Positions 6,861 to 13,127 of a stretch of DNA of 25,048 nucleotides are shown one piece after another. Position numbers and translations under genes: made by a program. Below the pieces are notes generated by a model. It was not told the DNA's origin and searched no databases. It worked only from the letters and a program-made list of their open reading frames with translations. Numbering within the stretch: the stretch's first letter is position 1; the number at the start of each line of letters is the position of its first letter. The DNA is from Candidatus Nomurabacteria bacterium RIFCSPLOWO2_12_FULL_46_14. Its GTDB lineage: Bacteria; Patescibacteriota; Minisyncoccia; Phycocordibacterales; UBA9973. Location of the stretch: positions 6,640 to 31,687 of the forward strand of contig MFVV01000035.1 of the NCBI GenBank assembly GCA_001786225.1, read 5' to 3'.

Positions 6861-7214
6861 ATGACCAGATCGCTTAAAAAGGGAATGTATGTGGACGAGC
6901 GGCTACTTAAGAAACTAGCCGGCAAAAATCCATTACAAACTCCCATGATTAAAACCTGGGCTCGGGCTAGCGTCATTTCTCCGGAAATGCTCGGTTTTAC
7001 CTTTGGCGTTTATAACGGCAAAACTCATATTGAATTTCTGGTGACGGAGGATATGGTGGGCCACAAGCTGGGCGAATTTTCTCCGACCAGGAAGTTCATC
7101 AAGCATGGCGGTAAGATGCAGAAAGAGCTGGAACAGAAAAAGAAAGAAACGGAGATAGCCCAAGCCAAAGCGGCCACTGCCGCATCCGCCGACGCCAGCG
7201 CAAGCAAAAAATAG
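6861..7214 (+). CDS. rpsS: 30S ribosomal protein S19
   Basis: A 30S head protein that contacts S13 and the A site. ATG 6861 gives MTRSLKKGMYVDERLLKKL, the standard S19 start; an upstream in-frame TTG at 6849 adds only four residues and is rejected. The core includes IKTWARASVISPEMLGFTF, VYNGKTHIEF and VGHKLGEFSPTRKFIKHGG. At 117 residues it is longer than the usual 92 because of a Lys/Glu then Ala/Ser-rich tail from about residue 89. It starts the second block of the cluster from its own promoter. Confidence 0.95.
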   Translation: MTRSLKKGMYVDERLLKKLAGKNPLQTPMIKTWARASVISPEMLGFTFGVYNGKTHIEFLVTEDMVGHKLGEFSPTRKFIKHGGKMQKELEQKKKETEIAQAKAATAASADASASKK

Positions 7215-7243
7215 CCTAATTTACTTTATGAATTTATAACTTT

Positions 7244-7633
7244 ATGCGAGCATTTTTAAAAAATTACAGACAATCGCCGCGGAAAGTCCGCCTGGTGGCA
7301 AATATGTTGCGAGGGCGGAACGCGGCCGAGGCGGAGAGCCAGCTTGATTTTTTGGCCAAGAGAGCCGGCGGCCCCCTGAAAAAGCTTTTACACAGCGCCG
7401 TTCATGCGGCTGGCCAAAGCGGAATCGCCAAAGAGAATTTGTTCATCAAAGAAATACGAGTGGACAAAGGTCCCACTTACAAGCGGATGATGCCCGCAGC
7501 TATGGGCTCGGCGCATCGCATCAACAAGAGGACCAGCCGCATCACACTTCTTCTGGGAGAACAAGCAGTTAAAAGTGTAAAGTCTCCGCCAAAGGCGGAT
7601 CAGCCTCGGGCTGAGAAAAAGAAAGTTAAATAA
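7244..7633 (+). CDS. rplV: 50S ribosomal protein L22
   Basis: L22 lines the exit tunnel and contacts all 23S domains. It shows the family start LKNYRQSPRKVRLVANMLRG, LLHSAVHAAGQ and the beta-hairpin region IRVDKGPTYKRMMPAAMGSA followed by RINKRTSRITLLL. Residues after about 112 form a basic tail whose DNA holds two back-to-back 6-bp hairpins (7585-7614). The start follows a direct repeat of ACTTTATG: the first copy (ATG 7228) opens a three-codon frame, and the second is the true start. rpsC follows after 4 bases. Confidence 0.94.
   Translation: MRAFLKNYRQSPRKVRLVANMLRGRNAAEAESQLDFLAKRAGGPLKKLLHSAVHAAGQSGIAKENLFIKEIRVDKGPTYKRMMPAAMGSAHRINKRTSRITLLLGEQAVKSVKSPPKADQPRAEKKKVK
7585..7614. repeat. 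Two adjoining in-frame palindromes in the rplV tail
   Basis: TCCGCC-AAA-GGCGGA (7585-7599) is directly followed by TCAGCC-TCG-GGCTGA (7600-7614). Both stems are 6 bp with 3-base loops, and both code for the variable C-terminal tail (PPKADQPRAE). Confidence 0.6.
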
Positions 7634-7637
7634 TTTT

Positions 7638-8309
7638 ATGTCCAAAATAGTCCATCCATACGCGCATCGGCTGATAATTTTAAGAGACTGGAAGTCCCGC
7701 TGGTTTGCCGACCCCAAAAAATACGGCGAATATCTTCGCGGCGACGTGCTGATTCGGGAATATCTGGAAAAGAAATTGCGCGGCATGTACGTCTCCGCCA
7801 TTGAAATTGAAAGAAGTCAAAAAATGACCCGTTTTATCATCAAGACTTCTCGGCCGGGTCTAATTATCGGCCGAAGCGGCGAAGGCGCGACTCGTCTCAA
7901 GGCGGATATTCTCCAAAAAATGGCCAAGCTTAAACTGCTCCGCCCGGAAGATTTTAAGCTGGAAATAGCGGAAGTTGGCAATCCGGAAGCCGATGCCGCC
8001 ATCGTTGCCTATATGGTCGCGGAAGGCTTGGAAAAGAGAATGCCTTATCGTCGGGTAATCAAACAAACCATAGAGAAGGTAATGTCGGCGCATGGCGTAG
8101 AAGGGGCGCGGATTGTTCTCTCCGGCCGCCTGGGCGGAGCCGAGATTGCCCGGACCGAGGAGCTCAAACGCGGCTCTATCCCGCTCCAGACCTTCCGGGC
8201 GGATATTGACTTCAAGCGCGAGCGGGCGGTCCTGCCTTACGGCACTATCGGCGTAAAAGTTTGGATTTATCGCGGGAAGATTTTTAATGAAAAAAAGAAA
8301 GCCAGTTAA
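7638..8309 (+). CDS. rpsC: 30S ribosomal protein S3
   Basis: S3 sits at the mRNA entry and contributes helicase activity. 223 residues: N-terminal domain with KIVHPYAHRLIILRDWKSRW, a KH domain with GRSG at residues 78-81 (SRPGLIIGRSGEG), and a C-terminal domain with MPYRRVIKQ, GRLGGAEIARTE and LPYGTIGVKVWIYRG. All parts are intact. It lies 4 bases after rplV and 14 before rplP, with no Shine-Dalgarno sequence (the ATG follows TAATTTT). Confidence 0.96.
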   Translation: MSKIVHPYAHRLIILRDWKSRWFADPKKYGEYLRGDVLIREYLEKKLRGMYVSAIEIERSQKMTRFIIKTSRPGLIIGRSGEGATRLKADILQKMAKLKLLRPEDFKLEIAEVGNPEADAAIVAYMVAEGLEKRMPYRRVIKQTIEKVMSAHGVEGARIVLSGRLGGAEIARTEELKRGSIPLQTFRADIDFKRERAVLPYGTIGVKVWIYRGKIFNEKKKAS

Positions 8310-8323
8310 TTTTTTAATCAATC

Positions 8324-8752
8324 ATGCTTTTACCCAAAAAAGTAAAATTCAGAAAATGGCAGACCGGGCGTTCCAATCCCAAAAAGACGTCCCCGGCCAC
8401 TCGTGGCACCAAGCTGGCCTTCGGCTCTTTCGGCCTTAAGGCCGAGTCAGAAGGCCGAGTCCGGTCCAATCAGCTGGAATCGGCCCGCAAGAGACTCTCC
8501 CACACGCTGACCAAAGCCGGCAAGTACTGGATACGCATCTTCCCGGACAGGCCCTATACCCAGAAACCCGCGGAAGTCGGCATGGGTAAAGGCAAGGGCG
8601 ACCCACAGGGCTACTGCTTTGCGGTTCTGCCCGGACGGATTATATTTGAAGTGGATGGCGTGGAGGAACATGTTGCTCGCGAGGCGTTGCGCAAAGCGGG
8701 TTCCAAACTGCCCCTGAAAGCCAAAGTTGTTTCTCGAATTTCTAAAGAATAA
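8324..8752 (+). CDS. rplP: 50S ribosomal protein L16
   Basis: L16 binds 23S rRNA near the A-site tRNA. 142 residues, with MLLPKKVKFRKWQTGR at the start, the conserved LAFGSFGLKA motif, ARKRLSHTLTKAGKYWIRI and the loop KPAEVGMGKGKGDPQGY. The last has an extra residue or two against the usual MGKGKGxxxxW. The 16-base palindrome at 8430-8445 lies in the conserved FGLKAE codons and is likely chance. rpmC follows after 13 bases. Confidence 0.95.
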   Translation: MLLPKKVKFRKWQTGRSNPKKTSPATRGTKLAFGSFGLKAESEGRVRSNQLESARKRLSHTLTKAGKYWIRIFPDRPYTQKPAEVGMGKGKGDPQGYCFAVLPGRIIFEVDGVEEHVAREALRKAGSKLPLKAKVVSRISKE

Positions 8753-8765
8753 TAAAATATTTACA

Positions 8766-8966
8766 ATGACCCAACTTAAGAAAAAAGAAAATATAAAGAG
8801 TTTGTCCAAAGCGGAGCTAAAGAAAAAGCTTTCTGACCTCCGTGAGAACCTCCGGCAGAGCCATTTCAAAGGGGAGGGTGGCAAGTCCAAAGATGTCAAA
8901 GAAAGAGGCAAACTGAGAAAGGAAATCGCCCGAGTGCTGACCTCCATCAATCAAAATGAAAAATAA
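8766..8966 (+). CDS. rpmC: 50S ribosomal protein L29
   Basis: A small helical-hairpin protein at the tunnel exit. From ATG 8766 it has 66 residues (MTQLKKKENIKSLSKAEL), with the family pattern of L-x-x-K-L-x-x-L followed by LRENLRQSHFKG and a second helix VKERGKLRKEIARVLTS. A longer frame from 8727 overlaps the rplP end and adds 13 atypical residues, so it is rejected. The 3' end overlaps rpsQ by 11 bases, suggesting coupled translation. Confidence 0.9.
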   Translation: MTQLKKKENIKSLSKAELKKKLSDLRENLRQSHFKGEGGKSKDVKERGKLRKEIARVLTSINQNEK

Positions 8967-9207
8967 ACAAATTTTAAAAGGCATAGTGGTTTCGGACAAG
9001 ATGGATAAAACCGTGGTGGTTTCGGTGTCCCGTTTCGTCAAGCACAAAAAATACGGCAAATATTACAAGATAAGCAAAAAATACAAAGCGAACAACCCGG
9101 ACAATAAATACAAAACAGGCGATAAGGTGGAGATAGTTTCCGTCCGGCCGATTTCCAAGGATAAAAGATTCGAAGTAACAAGGTCGGTTCTTGGGGAAAC
9201 TTCTTAA
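8956..9207 (+). CDS. rpsQ: 30S ribosomal protein S17
   Basis: A primary 16S-binding OB-fold protein. 83 residues with the signature LKGIVVSDKMDKTVVVSVSR, then KHKKYGKYYKISKKYKANNP and GDKVEIVSVRPISKDKRF, all as expected. The start codon lies within the rpmC end. The last codons form the left arm of a 13-bp hairpin that spans the stop codon. Confidence 0.95.
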   Translation: MKNKQILKGIVVSDKMDKTVVVSVSRFVKHKKYGKYYKISKKYKANNPDNKYKTGDKVEIVSVRPISKDKRFEVTRSVLGETS

Positions 9208-9218
9208 GAACCGACCTT
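9180..9218 (+). repeat. 13-bp hairpin across the rpsQ stop codon
   Basis: AAGGTCGGTTCTT (9180-9192) and AAGAACCGACCTT (9206-9218) are perfect inverted arms around a 13-base loop. The TAA stop (9205-9207) lies where the loop meets the right arm. There is no T run afterwards, and the rplN ATG is 8 bases downstream. It could be a processing or coupling element between S17 and L14. Confidence 0.75.
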
Positions 9219-9226
9219 AAAAGATT

Positions 9227-9598
9227 ATGATTCAACCGGAAACATTGGTAAAAATAACGGATAACGCGGGCGGCACCGTCGGTAAGGTTTTCAAGGTGCT
9301 GGGCTCTTCCAAGAAAAGGTACGCCAGCCTCGGCGAGCGGGTGATTATTTCCGTCAAGGTGGCCAGCCCTCGCAAGGCGGTCAAGAAAAAAGATGTGCTG
9401 GAAGCGGTTGTCGTCCGCACCCGGGAGGCCTATCGTCGACGAGACGGCTCTTATATCCGATTTGACGACAACGCGGTGGTGGTGCTGGAAAAGGGCAAAC
9501 TGGACCCGAAGGCCGGCCGCGTTTTCGGTCCGATACCGCGGGAACTACAGGAAAAAGGTTATCAGAAAATTATTTCCCTGGCGCAGGAGGTGATATAA
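9227..9598 (+). CDS. rplN: 50S ribosomal protein L14
   Basis: L14 forms part of intersubunit bridges. 123 residues: MIQPETLVKITDNAGG, VLGSSKKRYASLGERVIISV, KKDVLEAVVVRTREAYRRRD, then SYIRFDDNAVVVLE and RVFGPIPRELQEKGYQKI. All match the family and the length is normal. It starts 8 bases after the rpsQ hairpin. The spacer after it contains four heptads related to TAGAAAG. Confidence 0.96.
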   Translation: MIQPETLVKITDNAGGTVGKVFKVLGSSKKRYASLGERVIISVKVASPRKAVKKKDVLEAVVVRTREAYRRRDGSYIRFDDNAVVVLEKGKLDPKAGRVFGPIPRELQEKGYQKIISLAQEVI

Positions 9599-9600
9599 GT

Positions 9601-9631
<31 letters not shown>

Positions 9632-9661
9632 TAAACTTTTAAACATTATAACTTTACAAAC

Positions 9662-9877
9662 ATGAAAGTAAAAAAAGGAGACAATGTAATAATCATAGCT
9701 GGCAAAGACAAAGGCAAAGGCGGCAAGGTCGTTAAGGCTTTGCCTAAGCTGGAGAGAGTGGTGGTAGAGGGGCTCAATATTCTAAAAAAACACCAGCGGC
9801 CCCGCAAATCCGGCGAAAAGGGTTCGGTGATTAGTGTGGCTATGCCGCTTCATGTTTCCAATGTTAAGAAGATTTGA
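9662..9877 (+). CDS. rplX: 50S ribosomal protein L24, short form
   Basis: An assembly-initiator protein at the tunnel exit. The KOW motif is at the N-terminus (VKKGDNVIIIAGKDKGKGGKV), followed by VVVEGLNILKKHQRP and ending at MPLHVSNVKKI. At 71 residues it stops where longer homologues (about 104 in E. coli) continue with a C-terminal beta segment, so it is a minimal L24. The TGA stop is clean and a 33-base spacer leads to rplE; no frameshifted remainder is visible. Confidence 0.92.
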   Translation: MKVKKGDNVIIIAGKDKGKGGKVVKALPKLERVVVEGLNILKKHQRPRKSGEKGSVISVAMPLHVSNVKKI

Positions 9878-9910
9878 GTCGTGCAAAGCACATAACATAT
9901 AGCATAACCC

Positions 9911-10459
9911 ATGAAACATTTAACTGTAAAAGAAAAAGAAAATGAAGCGTTTGAAAAAATGAAGCCAGCGTTTCATTACAAAAACGCTATGGCCGCACCA
10001 AAGATGAAAAAAGCTGTGGTGAATGTAGGCACTGGCACAGCAATGAAAAAAGACAAGAACAAGAACGAGGCTATCGGAGATCGTCTGGCAAAAATTACTG
10101 GACAAAAAGTAGCCCTCCGTGGAGCCAAGCAGTCCATCGCTTCCTTTAAAATAAGGCAAGGAGACCCAGTCGGCATTGTCGTGACACTGCGGGGCAAGAG
10201 GATGTATGTCTTTCTGGACAAACTTCTCAATATCGGCCTGCCACGCACTAAAGATTTCCGGGGAGTAGACCGCAAGGCGGTGGACAATATCGGCAACTTA
10301 ACTCTGGGCATCAAAGAGCATACCATTTTTCCGGAAACCGCCGATGAAGATATCAAAGACGTTTTCGGTATGTCTATAACTCTTGTTTCTACCGCTCGGA
10401 ATCAAAAAGAAGGTCTGGCCTTCTTTGAGCTATTGGGAGTGCCTTTCAAAAAAGAATAA
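9911..10459 (+). CDS. rplE: 50S ribosomal protein L5
   Basis: L5 binds 5S rRNA and contacts P-site tRNA. 182 residues: KKAVVNVGTGTAMKKDKN (normally VVNMGVG), a TGQKVALRGAKQSIASFKIR segment, the GDPVGIVVTLRGKRMYVFLD strand, PRTKDFRG and LTLGIKEHTIFPE. It is the last gene of the second block. A 182-base gap with a promoter and a structured leader separates it from rpsN. Confidence 0.95.
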   Translation: MKHLTVKEKENEAFEKMKPAFHYKNAMAAPKMKKAVVNVGTGTAMKKDKNKNEAIGDRLAKITGQKVALRGAKQSIASFKIRQGDPVGIVVTLRGKRMYVFLDKLLNIGLPRTKDFRGVDRKAVDNIGNLTLGIKEHTIFPETADEDIKDVFGMSITLVSTARNQKEGLAFFELLGVPFKKE

Positions 10460-10480
10460 AAAAGGCGATTGACAATTTGA

Positions 10481-10509
10481 TTGACTATTGAGGGGTTTTC
10501 TGCTAATAT
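10481..10509 (+). promoter_or_regulatory. Internal promoter for the rpsN-secY block
   Basis: TTGACT (10481-10486), a 17-base spacer and an extended -10, TGC plus TAATAT (10504-10509). The predicted start is near 10516, giving a leader of about 126 bases to the rpsN ATG. A second TTGACA at 10469 is too far from this -10 to serve it. Confidence 0.7.
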
Positions 10510-10537
10510 TTTGATGCTTTCAAGGCGTTGGCTGATC

Positions 10538-10590
10538 TGCGTTTCTCCTCCGACGCTCTGGGATAACCAGAGGATCGGAGAAAAAACGCA
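10538..10590 (+). promoter_or_regulatory. Nested hairpin in the rpsN leader, candidate autoregulatory element
   Basis: Outer arms 10538-10553 and 10575-10590 pair at 14 of 16 positions. Inside them a perfect 6-bp stem CTCTGG/CCAGAG (10556-10561 and 10567-10572) closes a GATAA loop, with a 2x2 internal loop between. A weaker hairpin (AGCC...GGTT, about 10602-10614) followed by a T6 run lies between it and the ATG and could form a terminator. The position before S14 and S8 makes r-protein feedback plausible; no known leader family was recognised. Confidence 0.6.
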
Positions 10591-10641
10591 CGATATCGTC
10601 ATAGCCTGTAGGTTGTTTTTTAATTGTCCCGTTAAAAAATT

Positions 10642-10827
10642 ATGGCAAAAACATCAGTCATAGCAAGAAGCAAAAAGAAACCGAAATTTAGCACCCGGCA
10701 AAAGAATCGGTGTTTTCGCTGTGGCCGGGGCAATGCTTACATGCGCGATTTCGGTATTTGCCGGATTTGCTTTAGAGAATTAGCAAACGAAGGGATGCTA
10801 CCAGGGGTCAGAAAATCTTCTTGGTAA
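10642..10827 (+). CDS. rpsN: 30S ribosomal protein S14, zinc-binding (type Z)
   Basis: A 61-residue S14 of the short zinc form. Four cysteines (C24, C27, C40, C43) form the C-x2-C...C-x2-C ribbon (CFRC and CRIC), followed by FRELANEGMLPGVRKSSW, the conserved tail that reaches into the 30S head. It begins a new transcription block with a structured leader, and rpsH follows after 12 bases. Also called rpsZ. Confidence 0.96.
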   Translation: MAKTSVIARSKKKPKFSTRQKNRCFRCGRGNAYMRDFGICRICFRELANEGMLPGVRKSSW

Positions 10828-10839
10828 TTTTTTTAAACG

Positions 10840-11226
10840 ATGGATTCAATTTCTAACATGATAATAATGCTCAAGAATGCCGGAGAGAGGGGCAGGCCTT
10901 CCGTTTCCTTGCCGCATTCCAAGTTGAAGAATGCCATCTTGGAGTGTCTGAAAAAGGAAGGTTTTATTTCGGATTTTTACAAGAAGACCAAAAAAAATTA
11001 TCCCGTTCTGGAAGTTGAACTTACCTATACGAACCAAAAGCCCAAAATACAGCATGCTGAACGGATTTCCAAGCAGTCCCGGAGAGTGTATTTGGGGGTC
11101 CGAGACATTCATAAAATCCGGGGCGGGGAGGGAATTTTGATTCTCTCCACGCCCAAGGGAATTTTATCCGGACGAGAGGCCCGGCGGGAACAGGTCGGCG
11201 GGGAAGCGCTGTTCAGACTTTGGTAG
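10840..11226 (+). CDS. rpsH: 30S ribosomal protein S8
   Basis: A central 16S-binding protein that represses the spc operon in E. coli. 128 residues: MDSISNMIIMLKNAGERGRP, LKNAILECLKKEGFISDF, SRRVYLGVRDI, then ILSTPKGILSGREARRE and the C-terminal VGGEALFRLW, the expected order of both domains. The TAG stop lies inside a perfect 10-bp hairpin (11210-11234). Confidence 0.95.
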   Translation: MDSISNMIIMLKNAGERGRPSVSLPHSKLKNAILECLKKEGFISDFYKKTKKNYPVLEVELTYTNQKPKIQHAERISKQSRRVYLGVRDIHKIRGGEGILILSTPKGILSGREARREQVGGEALFRLW

Positions 11227-11234
11227 TCTGAACA
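11210..11234 (+). repeat. 10-bp hairpin around the rpsH stop codon
   Basis: TGTTCAGACT (11210-11219) and AGTCTGAACA (11225-11234) pair perfectly around a 5-base loop. The TAG stop (11224-11226) is at the loop/right-arm border. No T run follows; AAAGT repeats come next. Confidence 0.75.
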
Positions 11235-11268
11235 AAGTAAAAAGTTATAAAGTTGAAAGTTTATAAAG
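11235..11268. repeat. AAAGT-iterated spacer before rplF
   Basis: AAAGT occurs four times at 7-8 base intervals between the rpsH hairpin and the rplF start. The pattern resembles the rplN-rplX spacer. No promoter is evident. Confidence 0.5.
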
Positions 11269-11275
11269 AAAATTT

Positions 11276-11848
11276 ATGTCCAGAATAGGAAAACAAGAAA
11301 TACAAATACCAGCCGGAGTTCAGGTTACCCAAAGTGGCCCTGTTTTGACGGTGAAGGGTCCGAAAGGAACACTTACTAAAAATTTTAGAGATGATATTAA
11401 AATTACCATTGCAGACCCCGCCAAGGACGGGGCAGGTAAAACTATAAATTTGACTACCAAAAGAAATGACAAATTCTCCAAAGCTTTATGGGGTACTTAC
11501 GCGTCCCATATCAAGAACATGATAAAAGGAGTGCAAGCCCCCTACCAGAAGAAGTTGATTCTGGAAGGAGTCGGATTCAAGTCAGAAGTTAAACCCGCTC
11601 GTACCGGCGGAGGGCAAGAATTTAATTTCGCTTTGGGATTCTCGCATCCGGTAATCGTCCCCATACCTGCCGGTATTGCCGCTACGGCTGAGAAAAATAA
11701 TATTACCATCGAAGGAATTGACAAAGAACTGGTTGGAAGTTTCGCCGCCTATATCCGCGCCCTCAAGAAGCCCGAACCTTATAAGGGCAAGGGCATGCGC
11801 TATGAGGGCGAAGTCATCCGGCGCAAGCAGGGCAAGAAAGTCGCATAG
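11276..11848 (+). CDS. rplF: 50S ribosomal protein L6
   Basis: L6 sits by the sarcin-ricin loop at the factor-binding site. 190 residues with the tandem-fold markers MSRIGKQEIQIPAGVQV, VKGPKGTLTKNF, LILEGVGFKSEV, ALGFSHPVIVPIP and the C-terminal signature PEPYKGKGMRYEGEVIRRKQ. Two loops are longer than in E. coli: one codes for ADPAKDGAGKT and contains a GC hairpin (11416-11432), the other for PARTGGGQE. It is flanked on both sides by AAAGT-type spacers. Confidence 0.95.
   Translation: MSRIGKQEIQIPAGVQVTQSGPVLTVKGPKGTLTKNFRDDIKITIADPAKDGAGKTINLTTKRNDKFSKALWGTYASHIKNMIKGVQAPYQKKLILEGVGFKSEVKPARTGGGQEFNFALGFSHPVIVPIPAGIAATAEKNNITIEGIDKELVGSFAAYIRALKKPEPYKGKGMRYEGEVIRRKQGKKVA
11416..11432. repeat. 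In-frame GC hairpin in an rplF loop
   Basis: The arm 11416-11422 (CCCCGCC) pairs with 11426-11432 (GACGGGG) around an AAG loop with one internal mismatch. It encodes the extra loop DPAKDGAG, which E. coli L6 lacks. Confidence 0.5.
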
Positions 11849-11854
11849 GTGAGT

Positions 11855-11889
11855 TGAAAGTTAAAAAGTAGAAAGTTTTTAAAGTTTAA
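11855..11889. repeat. AAAGT-iterated spacer before rplR
   Basis: Four AAAGT units at 7-9 base intervals fill most of the 42-base gap between rplF and rplR, ending next to the rplR ATG. This is the third spacer of this kind in the cluster. Confidence 0.5.
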
Positions 11890-11890
11890 A

Positions 11891-12232
11891 ATGCAAAAGA
11901 AAAACGACAAAAGAATAAGATTAAAGAAAAGGATACGAGCAAAAGTCCGAGGCACTAAAGAGCGTCCCCGGCTTTCGGTTTTTCGCTCTAATAAATTTAT
12001 TTACGCCCAGGTGATTGACGACTCCACGGAGCGCACCTTGGCGGCGGCTAGCGATGCCAAAATGACAAAGATGAAGAAAATGGAAAGGGCCAAGGAAGTT
12101 GGCCGAATGATTACGGAAGCTTGCGAAAAAGCCAAGATAAAAAAGGTTGTTTTTGACCGGAACGGCTTCAAATACACCGGCCGGATTAAATTATTAGCCG
12201 AGGAAGCTAGGAAAAGCGGACTCATTTTTTAA
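11891..12232 (+). CDS. rplR: 50S ribosomal protein L18
   Basis: A 5S rRNA-binding protein. 113 residues: basic N-terminus KKNDKRIRLKKRIRAKVRG, the signature ERPRLSVFRSNKFIYAQVIDD, and the C-terminal VVFDRNGFKYTGRIKLLAEEAR ending in GLIF. All features match L18 and the length is normal. rpsE begins 10 bases later. Confidence 0.95.
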   Translation: MQKKNDKRIRLKKRIRAKVRGTKERPRLSVFRSNKFIYAQVIDDSTERTLAAASDAKMTKMKKMERAKEVGRMITEACEKAKIKKVVFDRNGFKYTGRIKLLAEEARKSGLIF

Positions 12233-12242
12233 AACTTACGGA

Positions 12243-12803
12243 ATGGAAAAAACAAGAGACAACAAAGAAAGAAGAAACAGTGGCCGAAGGCCGGCGTCGT
12301 TCAGCAGGCCTAAGCCAGAGTTTGACCAAAAAATTCTGGACATCCGGCGAGTTACCCGGGTAGTGGCTGGCGGCCGCCGCTTCTCTTTTTCCGTGGCTTT
12401 GGTCGCCGGCGACCGGCGCGGGCGGGTGGGGCTGGGGCTCGGCAAGGCCGGTGACACATCGCTCGCCATCAATAAAGCGCTTCGCAACGCCAAGAAAAAT
12501 ATGCTTAAGCTCAAACTGACTAAAACCATGTCCATCCCGTTTCCGCTCCAAGCCAAATTCGGCAGTGGCCGGGCAATGCTTATGCCTAACCGGGGCCGAG
12601 GCCTGGTGGCCGGGTCGGTTATGCGGGATATAGTCAACTTGGGCGGTATTAAGAATGTTACCGGCAAGATAATGTCTAGCACTAAAAATAAATTAAACAA
12701 CGCCAAGGCGGTGATGGAAGCTCTTTCGGAAATAGCGGACAGAGAAGCCGTTTCTAAGCTGGAGGCAATACCGCTGGCAAGTGAAAAGTTATCAAGTCCT
12801 TAA
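12243..12803 (+). CDS. rpsE: 30S ribosomal protein S5
   Basis: S5 shapes the mRNA entry and accuracy centre. 186 residues: an Arg/Ser/Pro-rich N-terminal extension (to about residue 28), the dsRBD-like domain IRRVTRVVAGGRRFSFSVAL with DRRGRVGLGLGKAG, then FGSGRAMLMPNRGRGLVAGS and VMRDIVNLGGIKNVTGKIM. In most bacteria rpmD (L30) follows; here rplO starts after 12 bases with no L30 gene between, as is known for CPR. A TTATCAAGT direct repeat spans its 3' end and the spacer. Confidence 0.95.
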   Translation: MEKTRDNKERRNSGRRPASFSRPKPEFDQKILDIRRVTRVVAGGRRFSFSVALVAGDRRGRVGLGLGKAGDTSLAINKALRNAKKNMLKLKLTKTMSIPFPLQAKFGSGRAMLMPNRGRGLVAGSVMRDIVNLGGIKNVTGKIMSSTKNKLNNAKAVMEALSEIADREAVSKLEAIPLASEKLSSP

Positions 12804-12815
12804 AATTATCAAGTT

Positions 12816-13127
12816 ATGCAGATACACGACTTAAAAAGAGAACACAAAAATAAAAAAGACCGGCTGGTCGGCCGTGGCGGCAAGCATGCCAAGACTTCCG
12901 GTCGCGGCGGCAAGGGGCAGACTGCCCGGGCGGGCAACAAGCGACGACCGGAGTTTCGTGATATCATTAAAAAACTCCCCAAGAATCGCGGTTATCAGTT
13001 CAAATCCGTGCGCCAGCCGGTCTTATTGCGGAAAGACAAGGTGATGGAGACGGAGGGCAAGAGAGAAACCTTTGCCGCTTTAAGAAAGCGCTTAAATATC
13101 CGTGGCGGGAAGATTAAGATCAAATGA
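12816..13127 (+). CDS. rplO: 50S ribosomal protein L15, short form
   Basis: A late-assembly 50S protein. The Gly-rich N-terminal half is typical: RLVGRGGKHAKTSGRGGKGQ, then ARAGNKRRPEFRDIIKKLPK and GYQFKS. At 103 residues it lacks much of the C-terminal globular domain present in E. coli (144 residues), ending with LRKRLNIRGGKIKIK, so it is a reduced L15 rather than a frameshift. Its TGA overlaps the secY ATG by four bases (ATGA), indicating coupling. Confidence 0.9.
   Translation: MQIHDLKREHKNKKDRLVGRGGKHAKTSGRGGKGQTARAGNKRRPEFRDIIKKLPKNRGYQFKSVRQPVLLRKDKVMETEGKRETFAALRKRLNIRGGKIKIK

Noticed and set aside
7228..7239. ATG AAT TTA TAA mini-frame before rplV.
   Set aside because: It arises from a direct repeat of ACTTTATG. 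Three codons with no other evidence do not support a leader peptide.
8430..8445. A 16-base perfect palindrome in rplP.
   Set aside because: It encodes the conserved FGLKAE motif with no insertion relative to other L16 proteins, so it is probably chance rather than part of the in-frame palindrome family.
9878..9910. Possible promoter in the rplX-rplE spacer (CATAACATATAGCATA).
   Set aside because: No -35/-10 pair at proper spacing; short AT-rich spacer only.
10469..10474. TTGACA as an alternative -35 for the rpsN promoter.
   Set aside because: It is 29 bases from the TAATAT -10 and has no other -10 at a suitable distance; TTGACT at 10481 fits better.
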